Below are positions 44,108 through 53,313 of a DNA stretch of 64,000 nucleotides, piece by piece. The notes beneath the pieces were generated by a model. The model saw nothing but the letters and a program-made list of their open reading frames with translations, was not told the DNA's origin and ran no database searches. Made by a program: the position numbers and the translations under genes. Each line of letters begins with the position of its first letter. Position 1 is the first letter of the stretch. This stretch comes from an uncultured Rhodopila sp. (lineage in GTDB: Bacteria > Pseudomonadota > Alphaproteobacteria > Acetobacterales > Acetobacteraceae). The stretch lies in contig CAINOE010000155.1 in assembly GCA_903851415.1 (NCBI GenBank), forward strand, positions 58,749 to 122,748, written 5' to 3'.

Positions 44108-45183
44108 TTTTCGCATTTGTTTTGGCCGCTGGCCCTTTGCTGCTGGCGCTGGCCAATCTTCGTTACTACGTCGCGCCGCCGGTGGCCATCGCAGTGCCCG
44201 CCGTGTCGGTGCTGATCCCGGCGCGAAACGAGGAGGCCACCATCGGCGCCGCGTGCGCCGCTGTGTTGGCGAATAAAGGCGTCGACCTGGAGCTGATCGT
44301 GCTGGACGATCATTCAGCCGATCGCACGGGGCAGATCTTGGCTTCGATCGGCGATCCGCGCCTGAAGGTTGCCAGCGCCCCGGACCTGCCGCCGGGATGG
44401 TCCGGTAAGCAACATGCCTGTGCGCATCTGGCGACTCTGGCGAGCCACGAACTCATGGTTTTCGTCGACGCCGATGTGCGGCTTTCGCCGGATGCGGTGT
44501 CACGCATGGCGGGCTTCATGCAGCGCAACGATGTCGGACTGGCCAGCGGCTTTCCCCGCCAGATCGTCCGAACCTGGTCCGAGGTGCTGCTGCTGCCCCT
44601 GATCCAGTTCCTGCTGTTGGGCTATCTGCCGATGGGGATGATGCGGCGGGCTGTCAGTCCGGCGTTCGGCGCCGGCTGCGGGCAGTTGTTCATTGCGCGG
44701 CGAGATGCCTACCAGCGAGCCGGCGGCCACGCGGCGATCCGGGCTTCATTGCACGACGGCATCAAGCTGCCGCGGGCGTTCCGCGCCGCCGGCATCCCGA
44801 CCGGCCTGTTCGACGCGACGGATATCGCCGCCTGCCGCATGTACACGAATGCGGGCGACCTCTGGGAAGGCCTGACCAAAAACGCAACGGAAGGCATGGC
44901 GACGCCGAAAGCGTTGCCTGTCTGGACGGCGATTCTTGGTATCGGGCAGGTCTTGCCACCGGTGCTTCTGGCCATCGAGCCGGGCGTGCTGAGCGCCGCC
45001 GCTGTCTGCGCATCGTTCGGGCTTCGCTTTCTGCTGGCGTGGCGGCTGCGTCAGCCGGTGTTGAGCGCATTGCTGCATCCCATCGGTGTGGCTGCGTTGC
45101 TGTTGGTGCAGTGGACGGCGTTGGCCCGGGCCGCTCGCGGGATACCCGCGACCTGGAGAGGCCGCGCCTATCCGGCGCAGTGA
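44104..45183 (+). CDS. family 2 glycosyltransferase, CrtQ-like
   Basis: A 359-residue membrane glycosyltransferase. N-terminal membrane anchor, then SVLIPARNEEATIG, VLDDHSADRTG and VFVDADVRL (the DxD). C-terminal membrane segments follow (IGQVLPPVLLAIEPG and HPIGVAALLLVQWTAL). The form matches CrtQ, the glucosyltransferase of staphyloxanthin synthesis. GTG start overlapping the acyltransferase stop. Convergent with the DUF2141/desaturase operon. Confidence 0.8.
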   Translation: MIFAFVLAAGPLLLALANLRYYVAPPVAIAVPAVSVLIPARNEEATIGAACAAVLANKGVDLELIVLDDHSADRTGQILASIGDPRLKVASAPDLPPGWSGKQHACAHLATLASHELMVFVDADVRLSPDAVSRMAGFMQRNDVGLASGFPRQIVRTWSEVLLLPLIQFLLLGYLPMGMMRRAVSPAFGAGCGQLFIARRDAYQRAGGHAAIRASLHDGIKLPRAFRAAGIPTGLFDATDIAACRMYTNAGDLWEGLTKNATEGMATPKALPVWTAILGIGQVLPPVLLAIEPGVLSAAAVCASFGLRFLLAWRLRQPVLSALLHPIGVAALLLVQWTALARAARGIPATWRGRAYPAQ

Positions 45184-45189
45184 TCGGGC

Positions 45190-45600
45190 CTACCGCGGAT
45201 AGTGCAGGGGCACCGTCACGGAGTCGCCGGGCGAGAACGCCGCGTCAGCGAAACGCGGCGGCCCGAACCGCATCCTTGCGTCGCGGCTGAAACCGAATCC
45301 CTGTTTGGGCGCGCCGAGCAGGCCGTATTTGATCGGCTGATCGCCGATTTCGTCGTGGTAGACGGCCGCCGCCCAGGTGCCGGCGGGCAACCCGGGCACG
45401 CGCACGGTAACCTGGCCGATGCGTGCCGGCGCTTCTCCGTGATAGGGACAGGCGCCTTTCGGAAAATTCGCCTCGTCGCAGATGGCGACGACAATCCTGC
45501 CCTGGTTGCTGCGGATTCCGGTGACCGTGACAGTAAGGTTCGCCGCCAGCGCGGGCGTAACCCCCAGCGCGGCACAGCCGAGAATCCACCCCGCTTTCAT
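45190..45600 (-). CDS. DUF2141 exported protein
   Basis: A 136-residue protein with a signal peptide (MKAGWILGCAALGVTPALAA) and a DUF2141 beta domain: GRIVVAICDEANFP, AGTWAAAVYHDEIGD and KYGLLGAPKQGFGFS. Members occur next to carotenoid genes in several proteobacteria. Role unknown. The ATG overlaps the desaturase stop (ATGA), so it is part of that operon. Confidence 0.85.
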   Translation of the reverse strand: MKAGWILGCAALGVTPALAANLTVTVTGIRSNQGRIVVAICDEANFPKGACPYHGEAPARIGQVTVRVPGLPAGTWAAAVYHDEIGDQPIKYGLLGAPKQGFGFSRDARMRFGPPRFADAAFSPGDSVTVPLHYPR

Positions 45601-47126
45601 GCGGAAACTCTTTCCGCCGGTGCAGGCGCCATGTCGCTGTGCAGGCTGTCTGCGGCAATCCATCCCGACATCAGAACCATCGGCATGCCCGGACCCGGAT
45701 GCGCCGCCCCTCCCGCCAGATACAGGCCTTTCAGATCGCGCGACCGGTTGCCCGGCTTGAATGCGCCAAAGAATCGGCCATGGCTGGCCAAGCCATAGAT
45801 CGCACCGTCGAGCACGCGATACCGCTCATGAATATCCTGCGGCGTCAGCGCCGCCTCGAACACAATCCGCTTCTCCAGATCATCCATCCCCGCGCAACGA
45901 CCGAGTTTGCCGAAGATGGTTTGCCGATACGCCGGCAGCATGCGCTTCCAGTCATGGTGCGGACGCAGATACGGCGTGTGGACCAGAACGTAGATTGCAT
46001 CGCAACCCGGCGGAGCAACGGACGGATCGGTGCGGGCAGGGGCCGCAATATAGCATGTCGGGTCCGGCGCCGGTTCGCCCTTGCGGTAGATCCAATCGAA
46101 TTCCTGCTTCGGATCCGCGGAGAAGACGAAGTCGTGGTGCGCGAGGTGTTCATAGGGCCGGTCGAGGCCGAGATACAGCACGACACCGGAACAGGCGGGA
46201 TCCGGCTTCCAGCGGCCGGCGAACTGCGCCGCGGGTTTCCCGCCGACAAGTTCCCGGTAGGTGCGGACGGCGTCCATGTTGGAAACGACCGCGCCGAGGC
46301 GGATGTCTTCGCCTGCGTCCGTCTCGATGCCGGTGACGCGGTTACCATCGCTGAGGATGCGTCGAACCCCCGTGCCCATCCGGATGTCAACGCCGAGATC
46401 TGTCGCCAGCGCTTGCAGAGCCGCCGGCACCGCGCCGGTTCCACCCATTGGATACCATACGCCGCCATCCGTCTGCATATGCGCGATGGCGCACAGCACC
46501 GCCGGTGAGTTGTACGGGGACGATCCGACATATTGCACGAAATGATCGAGCATCTGCGCCACCCGCCCGTCGCGCACCCGCCGGCGGATCGTTCCGGCAA
46601 CGGTGGTGCCCATGCGCAGGCTGAGCACGTCCCGAAGGGTCGCCAGATCCATGTTCTTCCGCAGGTCGAGTGTATCGCCGATGTCCTCGACCGACCGCCA
46701 GAAGAAGAATTTCTCCGAGACCTCGTGCAGCTTTTCTGCCAGCTTCATGAAATCCCGGAAGCCGCCCTGCGAGCCGGGGGCAAAGGCGGCGATATTGTCT
46801 GCTGTTTGTGGCAAAGCTTCGTTCAGATCAAGCCTCGATCCATCATCGAAGAAGCACCGCCATTGCGGATCGAGCCGCCGCATGTCGAGCGCCTTGTGCA
46901 TGTCGCGCCCCGCTTCGGCGAAAACGCGCTCCAGCACGCGCGGCACGGTCAGGATCGTCGGCCCCATATCGAAACGGAATCCATCCTGCTCCAGCACCGC
47001 GGCTTTGCCGCCGAGCCAGGCGTTCTTCTCGAACAGGATGACCCGGTGGCCGCGCGCGCTCAGCGTGCATGCGGCCGCCAGGCCGCCCAACCCTCCGCCG
47101 ATAATGCCGATTGGCAGCGGACTCAT
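45597..47126 (-). CDS. CrtI/CrtN-type carotenoid desaturase or oxidase (second)
   Basis: A 509-residue FAD enzyme. The dinucleotide site is GIIGGGLGGLAAACTLSARG, followed by LGGKAAVLEQDGFRFDMGPT, YPMGGTGAVPAALQALA near the middle and LYLAGGAAHPGPGMPMVLMSG at the C-terminus, all phytoene desaturase-family features. In C30 clusters the second gene of such a pair is often CrtP, which oxidises a terminal methyl; the choice between desaturase and oxidase cannot be made from sequence. Coupled to the upstream desaturase by ATGA. Confidence 0.88.
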   Translation of the reverse strand: MSPLPIGIIGGGLGGLAAACTLSARGHRVILFEKNAWLGGKAAVLEQDGFRFDMGPTILTVPRVLERVFAEAGRDMHKALDMRRLDPQWRCFFDDGSRLDLNEALPQTADNIAAFAPGSQGGFRDFMKLAEKLHEVSEKFFFWRSVEDIGDTLDLRKNMDLATLRDVLSLRMGTTVAGTIRRRVRDGRVAQMLDHFVQYVGSSPYNSPAVLCAIAHMQTDGGVWYPMGGTGAVPAALQALATDLGVDIRMGTGVRRILSDGNRVTGIETDAGEDIRLGAVVSNMDAVRTYRELVGGKPAAQFAGRWKPDPACSGVVLYLGLDRPYEHLAHHDFVFSADPKQEFDWIYRKGEPAPDPTCYIAAPARTDPSVAPPGCDAIYVLVHTPYLRPHHDWKRMLPAYRQTIFGKLGRCAGMDDLEKRIVFEAALTPQDIHERYRVLDGAIYGLASHGRFFGAFKPGNRSRDLKGLYLAGGAAHPGPGMPMVLMSGWIAADSLHSDMAPAPAERVSA

Positions 47127-48673
47127 ACCGCCTCCTTCAAAGCGGGCTCGTATCGATTGGCTGCCAGCCCAAGATCCTGCATCAGCAACTTGCTGGTGAT
47201 CCGGGCGGATTCGAAAATCACCGGCAGGCCGCTGCCGGGATGGGTGCCGCCGCCGACGAGGTAGACGCCGTCGAGATCCTCGAATCGGTTGCGCGGCCGC
47301 ATATGCAGCATCTGGCCGAGATTGTGCGACAGGTTGAAGGTCGCCCCGGTGTAGACGTTGAGATCGTGCTCCCAATCCGTAGGCGTGACGATCTTCTCGA
47401 ACCGGATGCGCCGCTCGATGTCCCTGAGGCCGAGACGGCTGAGTCTCTCCAGGGTCAACGCACGGAAGCGCTCCTTGTTGGCCGCCCAGTCGATCCCGGC
47501 GCCGATACGCCGGCTCACCGGAACAAGAACGTACAGGGTGGCGTGGCCGGGCGGGGCAAGATGCGGATCCGTCACGCAGGCGTTCTGCACATAGAATGAG
47601 GGGTTGACCGGAGGCGCGCTTCCGTTCTCGATTTCGGTGAAGTTGTGGCGATAGTCGCGCGACAGGTAGATCGTGTGGTGATCGAGTTCCGGCATCGGAC
47701 CTTCCAGGCCCAGGTACATCATGAACGTCGAGCACGAGAACTTGCGGGTTTCGATGCGCCGGTTCGACCAGCGGCGGCGCAACGAATCCGGCACCAGCGT
47801 GGTCATCGCCTGCGCGAAATCGGCGTTGACGACGATCGCATCGAAACGTTCCGTTCCGCGGGCCGAGCGGATGCCGACAGCCCGGCGGCCTTCGAACAGG
47901 ATTTCCTGCACAGGCGAGCCGAGCCTCACATCCACGCCGGATTCCCGCGCGACCCGGCCCATCGCCGACATCACCGCGCCGCATCCGCCGCGCGGATGCC
48001 AGACGCCGAATTCGTACTCGATGAACGACAGGATGCTGAACAGGCTGGGACAGCGGAACGGCGACATGCCGAGATATTTGCTTTGGAATGAAAACGCCAA
48101 CCGCACCCGCTCATCCTTGAAGTATCGGGCAAGATAGCGGTCGAGTGTCTGATGCGGCCGCAGGCTGGGGAGCGATTTCAGCATACCGGGCCGCAGCAGG
48201 TCGAACACGCTGTTCAGCGGCGATCCCAAAGCCGGCTCAAAGGCTTTCAGCTTGGCGCGGTTGTCCTCCATGAATCGGCGCAGGGCTTCGGCATCCCGCG
48301 GCGAAAACCGCGCGATTTCGCGGGCCATTTCGGGCATGTTGGAGGTGGCGCCGATCTCGCCGCCGGCTTCGAACAGCAGCCGGTATTGCGGATCGACGCG
48401 CAACAAATCGACCTCGCGGCTGAGGTCCCGTCCGCACGCCGCAAAGATTTCGGACAGCACGCGCGGGTAGAGGAAAAACGTCGGTCCACGGTCGAACCGG
48501 AATGTTCCCACCGGCGAGCGGGCCGCGATCGTTGCGGAACGACCGCCAACGCGATCAAGCCGCTCGAAGACGGTAACCGATGCGTCTGTCCGAGACAGCA
48601 GCATTGCCGCTGCGAGACCACCTGGCCCGGCGCCGATAATGGCGATACGCGGTCTACGTGTCTGTCCGTTCAT
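47123..48673 (-). CDS. CrtI/CrtN-type carotenoid desaturase (first)
   Basis: A 516-residue FAD enzyme of the same family: IAIIGAGPGGLAAAMLLSRT, DRVGGRSATI, FDRGPTFFLYPRVLSEIF, WHPRGGCGAVMSAMGRVA and LVGGGTHPGSGLPVIFES. It differs from the next gene, so the two are not a recent duplication. It probably makes the conjugated chain, on diapophytoene or phytoene. The ATG follows GTGGGAGCACCGA. First gene of the operon with the second desaturase and DUF2141. Confidence 0.88.
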   Translation of the reverse strand: MNGQTRRPRIAIIGAGPGGLAAAMLLSRTDASVTVFERLDRVGGRSATIAARSPVGTFRFDRGPTFFLYPRVLSEIFAACGRDLSREVDLLRVDPQYRLLFEAGGEIGATSNMPEMAREIARFSPRDAEALRRFMEDNRAKLKAFEPALGSPLNSVFDLLRPGMLKSLPSLRPHQTLDRYLARYFKDERVRLAFSFQSKYLGMSPFRCPSLFSILSFIEYEFGVWHPRGGCGAVMSAMGRVARESGVDVRLGSPVQEILFEGRRAVGIRSARGTERFDAIVVNADFAQAMTTLVPDSLRRRWSNRRIETRKFSCSTFMMYLGLEGPMPELDHHTIYLSRDYRHNFTEIENGSAPPVNPSFYVQNACVTDPHLAPPGHATLYVLVPVSRRIGAGIDWAANKERFRALTLERLSRLGLRDIERRIRFEKIVTPTDWEHDLNVYTGATFNLSHNLGQMLHMRPRNRFEDLDGVYLVGGGTHPGSGLPVIFESARITSKLLMQDLGLAANRYEPALKEAV

Positions 48674-48759
48674 TCGGTGCTCCCACAAACGCTAAAGAGG
48701 AAGTCCCGATGATCCGGCAACCCCGACAGGCGCTACACAAACGCGACAACACTTGCGAT

Positions 48760-49644
48760 TTACGCGGCCAGCTTCGCGACATCGTCAACGGCCCGCATCA
48801 CGGCGCCGGGCCTGGCATGCTGCAACATGTGGCCCACCCCCGGCAGGCGCACCAGGCGCGCCTCCGGCAGACGCCGCGCGATCCAGGCGGCGTGCAGGTC
48901 AGGGTCCGCCGTCCGATCCGCCTCGCCCGCCAGCACGACGGTCGGCACTTCCAGATGGCGCAAGGCATTGCGGCGGGCGAACATAGCGTCGTTGAACCCG
49001 AACAGCTCGGCGGCCATTGTTTGCAATGTGTCGGATTTCACGAGGTCGCGAAGCGGCATCGCGCGCAGGTAATCTGGCACACGGTCCGGCGCGAATGCGG
49101 CGGTCAGGCGATTGCGGCCGAACCAGTCCGCCAGCACCGGGAAGATCCACTCGCGCACGAAACGACCAACGAATGGCAGCAAGGCCAGCCGCAGCAATGG
49201 CATTCGTGCGGGCCGGGTCGGGCGGCAGAACGGCGCGATCAGCACGAGGCCGGCGATTTCGTTTGGAAAGCGCAGCGCATAACTCAGCGCCACCGCCGAG
49301 GCGATCGAGTGCGCTGCAATGATCGGCCTTGCGACACCGGATTTTCGCAAGACGCCGCGCAGCCAAGACGCCTGCTCGTCCGGACGCAACCGGCTCCGGT
49401 GCAAACTGGTGCTGCCACCGTAACCAGGCCGATCGGGAACGATTAGGCGATAGCGGCGGGTTAGAGGGAGAAGGGGGAGGGCAATCTCCTGTGCTATACT
49501 GCCAAGTCCATGCAAGACGACGACGGGCGGCCCCTGGCCCTGGTCGAAAACGTGGCATTGGCGGCCGTCGATGCGCAGGCAGTCCGATGCGTCGAGCCCC
49601 CAGCTTACGGCGCTGTTAGTTTGCAAGTGGGATACGTTTGTCAT
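48760..49644 (-). CDS. alpha/beta-hydrolase fold protein
   Basis: A 294-residue cytoplasmic alpha/beta-hydrolase. VVVLHGLGSI gives the oxyanion site, AAHSIASAVAL the nucleophile Ser, AGEADRTADPDL the acid and LPGVGHMLQ the His. Nothing shows the substrate. It lies between the carotenoid and nif-fix genes, on the same strand as both. Confidence 0.83.
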   Translation of the reverse strand: MTNVSHLQTNSAVSWGLDASDCLRIDGRQCHVFDQGQGPPVVVLHGLGSIAQEIALPLLPLTRRYRLIVPDRPGYGGSTSLHRSRLRPDEQASWLRGVLRKSGVARPIIAAHSIASAVALSYALRFPNEIAGLVLIAPFCRPTRPARMPLLRLALLPFVGRFVREWIFPVLADWFGRNRLTAAFAPDRVPDYLRAMPLRDLVKSDTLQTMAAELFGFNDAMFARRNALRHLEVPTVVLAGEADRTADPDLHAAWIARRLPEARLVRLPGVGHMLQHARPGAVMRAVDDVAKLAA

Positions 49645-49659
49645 GGCGGCGACGGAACG

Positions 49660-49676
49660 CGGGCTGGCGCAGCCCG
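49660..49676 (-). terminator. hairpin between modD and the hydrolase gene
   Basis: CGGGCT-GGCGC-AGCCCG, 62 bases after the modD stop and 16 before the hydrolase start. There is no T-tract on the reverse strand, so terminator function is weakly supported. Confidence 0.25.
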
Positions 49677-49737
49677 TTTCAGCGTCCGCGGTTGCAACTG
49701 ATCGTGTGCCGGGCGCGCCTGTTGGGACCAGGCAACT

Positions 49738-50583
49738 CTATGAAGCGCGTGTAATGGTCACCTGCACGTCCCGAGGGGGTGCCGAGTACGGGGCGGACGT
49801 GGCCAGCACGTCCGCCCCAGCAGCGGCATAGGCGGCGGCGTTCGTCGCGCTAACACCGCCCGCCGCGACGATCAGTGGCCGATGCGGAGGCGAACCGAGC
49901 GCCGCTGCAACGCGCGCCACTGAATCCGGCGGAAACTTTTCCAGTTGCAAAATGTCGGCGCCGGCCCTGGCGTAGGCCAGCGCGGTTTCGAGATCGTTTA
50001 CCTCAACAGCCAGTTTGCGCTCCGGTGCCGAGGCACGCAGACGCGATATCAGGGCGGCCGGGTCCAATTCGGGCAGGAACACGCGATGTTCGGGAAACAC
50101 CAGCACGGTGTCCGACAGGCCGGTGCGATGCATCACGCCGCCGCCGGAATGAACCGCCTTGATCGACAACAGCCGCGTCAGCGGGACCGCCTTGCGGGTG
50201 CAGGCAATGACGATGCCGGGCCGGTGTTCCCGTGCCGCGTCGGCAATGGCGCGCACAGCGGTGGAGATGCCGGACGCCCATTCCACCAGCGTCTGGGCCG
50301 CCTTCCAGCCGGTATGCAACGTCGCCGCCGGGGCGGTCGCCGTCAGCAGCGGCGTGCCGGGTTCGACCGCCTGCCCGCTGCGGGTGATCAATTCCACTCT
50401 CACACCGAGACGGGCGAGCAAGCGGGCGGCCTCTTCGGTGGCGCAGGCAACCATGGCGTGACGCGCCGCAAAGCGCATCACGCCCGGTTCGCCGCCGATA
50501 CCCAAAGCGGTGGTCGTCAGATCGCCGAAGGCAGCGTCTTCGGCGATAAGACGATCGATGTCCGCATCAGGCACATAGACCAT
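49738..50583 (-). CDS. modD: ModD, NadC-like protein of the molybdenum locus
   Basis: A 281-residue member of the quinolinate phosphoribosyltransferase fold. FGDLTTTALGI, ACTRKAVPLTRLLSIKAV, HSGGGVMHRTGLSDTVLVF and EHRVFLPEL match ModD more than NadC, which has the RKT-PGLR form. ModD occurs with molybdate uptake and nif genes; its chemistry is unknown. It starts 3 bases after fixX, so it is read from the sigma-54 fix operon, as expected for a molybdenum-linked job in nitrogen fixation. Confidence 0.82.
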   Translation of the reverse strand: MVYVPDADIDRLIAEDAAFGDLTTTALGIGGEPGVMRFAARHAMVACATEEAARLLARLGVRVELITRSGQAVEPGTPLLTATAPAATLHTGWKAAQTLVEWASGISTAVRAIADAAREHRPGIVIACTRKAVPLTRLLSIKAVHSGGGVMHRTGLSDTVLVFPEHRVFLPELDPAALISRLRASAPERKLAVEVNDLETALAYARAGADILQLEKFPPDSVARVAAALGSPPHRPLIVAAGGVSATNAAAYAAAGADVLATSAPYSAPPRDVQVTITRAS

Positions 50584-50586
50584 GGA

Positions 50587-50880
50587 TCAGCCGAACTTGA
50601 ACAGAACGCCGTATCCGCCACGCGGATAGTTCCATTCCACTTCGCCCGTCTCCGCGCAGACGACGCGGCAGGTGCCGCATTCCATGCAGCCATCCGCAAC
50701 GATCTCGACCTGGCCCTGCTCGTTCTCGGAGTAGCAGTTCGCCGGGCAGGTGGTGACCAGCGACTTCAGTTCCGGCGAGGGAACCGTATGTTCCTTGACC
50801 TTGATGTGCGGCTTGCCGGCGTCGACGACATACCGGTTCTGATACAGCTTCTCTTCGATGCGTGTGTTGAGTGTGCTCAT
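50587..50880 (-). CDS. fixX: FixX ferredoxin-like protein
   Basis: A 97-residue ferredoxin-type partner of FixC. The cysteines are in TTCPANCYSENE and GCMECGTCRVVC. It accepts or passes electrons in the FixABCX complex, which bifurcates electrons from NADH to quinone and to the low-potential donor of nitrogenase. 12 bases after the fixC stop. Confidence 0.96.
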   Translation of the reverse strand: MSTLNTRIEEKLYQNRYVVDAGKPHIKVKEHTVPSPELKSLVTTCPANCYSENEQGQVEIVADGCMECGTCRVVCAETGEVEWNYPRGGYGVLFKFG

Positions 50881-50892
50881 TGATGCCTCCTG

Positions 50893-52203
50893 TTAACGCC
50901 AGGCCCGCGCGAACCGCAGCCCATCAGCGACCAATCCAGCCAAGCCACGTTGCTTTCGTACGCTTTTGAAGATTTCCGATTCCTTAGCCGTCTTTGCCTT
51001 GCCATCCACACGCAGCCAGGTCTGCGCGATCCCGCTCATCATGCGCGGATACAGGTCGAGCAACTGGCGATTGCCATGCAGCAGGGCCGGTATCTTTTGA
51101 TACTTGCGCATATCCTTCAGCACGAAGCTGTCCTCCAAACGCTTTTTGTACTCGGACAGGTTGACCGACGTGCACGGTTCGCGGCGGCGCTTCAGCCAGA
51201 CGATCGTTTCGCCAGCCAGCCGCCCGGAGGTCATCGCCAGGTTGGAACCCTCACGGTGCACCGCATTCACCAGGTGCGCGGCATCGCCGGTCACCACCCA
51301 GCCGTTGCCATAGATTTCCGGCATCGCCCGGAAACCGCCCTCGGGGATGAGGTGAGCAACGTATTCCTTCACCTCCGACCCGGCGATCAGCGGCGCGATC
51401 GACGGGTGCGTCTTGAACGAATCGAGCAGGTTGTACGGTTTGATTCCACTCTTCGCCATGTCGCTGACGATGCAGCCGATGCCGATGGAAACGGATTCCT
51501 TGTTGGTATACAGGAAGCCGGTGCCGGTCATGCCCTTGGTGATCGTGCCCATCGCCTCGATCACCACGCCCGCGTCGCCTTTCAGGTTGAAGCGGCTTTC
51601 CACCACGTCCTGCGGCAGGAAGTGCATTTCCTTCACTGCCAACGCAACGTTGTCGGGCTTGAGTTCGTCGCGCAGGCCGGAGCGCTGTCCGACGAGGCCA
51701 TTGACGCCCTCCGCCATCACAACGACATCCGCCAGCAGCGGACCGCCGTGACGATCTGTCAGCACGCCGATGACGTTGCCTTTGGTGTCCTTCACCAGTT
51801 CGGTGACAGTCGTTTCGCACAACACGATCCCGCCGGCTTCGCGCACCTTGGAGCTGAACCAGCGGTCGAACTGGGCGCGGATGATGGTGTAGCGGTTCGG
51901 CTTTTCCTCGTTGAAGTCTTCCGACCGGTAATGCATCCCGGTGTGCGAGCTGTCGTCCATCATCCAGATGCGCTGTTCGATGACATGCCGTTCGAGCGGC
52001 GCATCTTCCCGGAAATCCGGAATGATCTTTTCCAGCGCGTCGGCGTACAGGATGGCGCCCTGCACGTTTTTCGAGCCGGGATATTCGCCGCGCTCAAGCT
52101 GCAGCACATTCAGGCCTGCTTTGGCCATGGTGTAGGCTGCCGCATTGCCGGCCGGACCGGCGCCGACGACGATAGCGTCAAAACGTTCCTGAACTGTGGC
52201 CAT
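50893..52203 (-). CDS. fixC: FixC flavoprotein oxidoreductase
   Basis: A 436-residue FAD protein related to ETF-quinone oxidoreductase. FAD site VVGAGPAGNAAAYTMAKAG; other family stretches are ERGEYPGSKNVQGA, HYRSEDFNEEKPNRYTI and GDAAHLVNAVHREGSNLAM. It faces the membrane quinone pool in the FixABCX complex. Five bases after fixB. Confidence 0.97.
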   Translation of the reverse strand: MATVQERFDAIVVGAGPAGNAAAYTMAKAGLNVLQLERGEYPGSKNVQGAILYADALEKIIPDFREDAPLERHVIEQRIWMMDDSSHTGMHYRSEDFNEEKPNRYTIIRAQFDRWFSSKVREAGGIVLCETTVTELVKDTKGNVIGVLTDRHGGPLLADVVVMAEGVNGLVGQRSGLRDELKPDNVALAVKEMHFLPQDVVESRFNLKGDAGVVIEAMGTITKGMTGTGFLYTNKESVSIGIGCIVSDMAKSGIKPYNLLDSFKTHPSIAPLIAGSEVKEYVAHLIPEGGFRAMPEIYGNGWVVTGDAAHLVNAVHREGSNLAMTSGRLAGETIVWLKRRREPCTSVNLSEYKKRLEDSFVLKDMRKYQKIPALLHGNRQLLDLYPRMMSGIAQTWLRVDGKAKTAKESEIFKSVRKQRGLAGLVADGLRFARAWR

Positions 52204-52208
52204 TTTCG

Positions 52209-53300
52209 TTACCCCGCCAACCGGTTGACAGACAGGCGCTTGCTGAATGCTTCAGTCAGCGCCGGCAACACTTCGATCGCATCCGCCACGATCGCGAAGT
52301 GAGCGAAGTCGAAAATCGGCGCGTTGCGGTCGGTGTTGATGGCGATGATGGTATCGGCGCCTTCGACACCCACGCGGTGCTGGATCGCACCGGAAATGCC
52401 GGCGGCGATATACACCTTCGGCCGGATCGTCTTTCCCGTCTGGCCGATCTGCCGATCGGCGTCCATCCAGCCTTTCTGGACGAGTGGACGGGAGCCGCCC
52501 CATTCGCCGCCAAGCACCGCAGCCAGCGCCCGCACAAGCTGCAGGTTTTCCGGCGAGCGCAGGCCCAGGCCGCCGGCGACAACGATGTCGGCGTAGGCAA
52601 GCTGGGCCTTGTTGCTGTCCCTGTCTGGCAGGAAACGCAATACCTTGGTGATGATGTCGAGTTCCTGCAAACCGGCCGCGTGGTCGACGATCCGGCCCGT
52701 CTTCCCGGGCGTGCTGGGCGGCATCGCCATCACGCGCGGCCGGATCGTTGCCATCTGCGGACGGAAGTTCAGGGTGTGGATAGTGCAGAGCAACGATCCG
52801 CCGAAGGTGGGACGGGTCGCGGCAAGCGAACCTTCATCGTCGATCGCCAGTTCCGTGCAGTCGGCCGTCAGGCCTGTCAGCAACGTCGTGGCCACCGCTC
52901 CCGCCAGGTCGCGCCCGAGAACCGTGGCACCCAGCAGGAAGATTTCCGGCTGATAGGTGTTGACCAGATCCGTCATCACCTTGGTATACGGCTCGTTCCT
53001 ATAGTGTTCCAGAACTGGATCGGCGCAGATATAAACCAGATCCGCGCCGTGCTCCCACACCTGGACCGCGGCCTCCTGCAGGGCAGCTCGGTTGCCACCC
53101 AAGAGGACGCCGGCCAGTTCCACGCCCAGTTTGTTCGCGAGCTTGCGGCCCTCGCCCAAAAGCTCGAGCGAAACGGGATGGATTTCCCCGTGCTCATACT
53201 CGATGAAAACCCAGACGTGCTTGTAGCTTCTGAACCGCTCCGGCAGTTCCTTCTTCATTCCTGCGCGGCTTGGCGCGGCGGGAGTTGGTGCGGTGCTCAT
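52209..53300 (-). CDS. fixB: FixB, electron transfer flavoprotein alpha-type
   Basis: A 363-residue ETF-alpha-like subunit. C-terminal FAD site is VYIAAGISGAIQHRVGVEGA and IAINTDRNAPIFDFAHFAIV. Its N-terminus carries a short Pro/Ala extension (MSTAPTPAAPSRAGMKKELP). Pairs with FixA to hold the bifurcating flavin. The Met at 53300 is preceded by a GGAAAGCGGACC stretch. Confidence 0.96.
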   Translation of the reverse strand: MSTAPTPAAPSRAGMKKELPERFRSYKHVWVFIEYEHGEIHPVSLELLGEGRKLANKLGVELAGVLLGGNRAALQEAAVQVWEHGADLVYICADPVLEHYRNEPYTKVMTDLVNTYQPEIFLLGATVLGRDLAGAVATTLLTGLTADCTELAIDDEGSLAATRPTFGGSLLCTIHTLNFRPQMATIRPRVMAMPPSTPGKTGRIVDHAAGLQELDIITKVLRFLPDRDSNKAQLAYADIVVAGGLGLRSPENLQLVRALAAVLGGEWGGSRPLVQKGWMDADRQIGQTGKTIRPKVYIAAGISGAIQHRVGVEGADTIIAINTDRNAPIFDFAHFAIVADAIEVLPALTEAFSKRLSVNRLAG

Positions 53301-53313
53301 GGTCCGCTTCCTT

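Noticed and set aside
42701..44116. Long open frame of 471 codons on the - strand
   Set aside because: Antisense to the hydrolase and acyltransferase genes, low-complexity Arg-rich sequence, no ribosome binding site.
49738..50583. nadC (quinolinate phosphoribosyltransferase) instead of modD
   Set aside because: The motif around TRKAVPLTRLLSIKAV and HSGGGVMHRTGLSDTVLVF fits ModD better, and the place at the end of the fix operon supports that; NadC remains possible.
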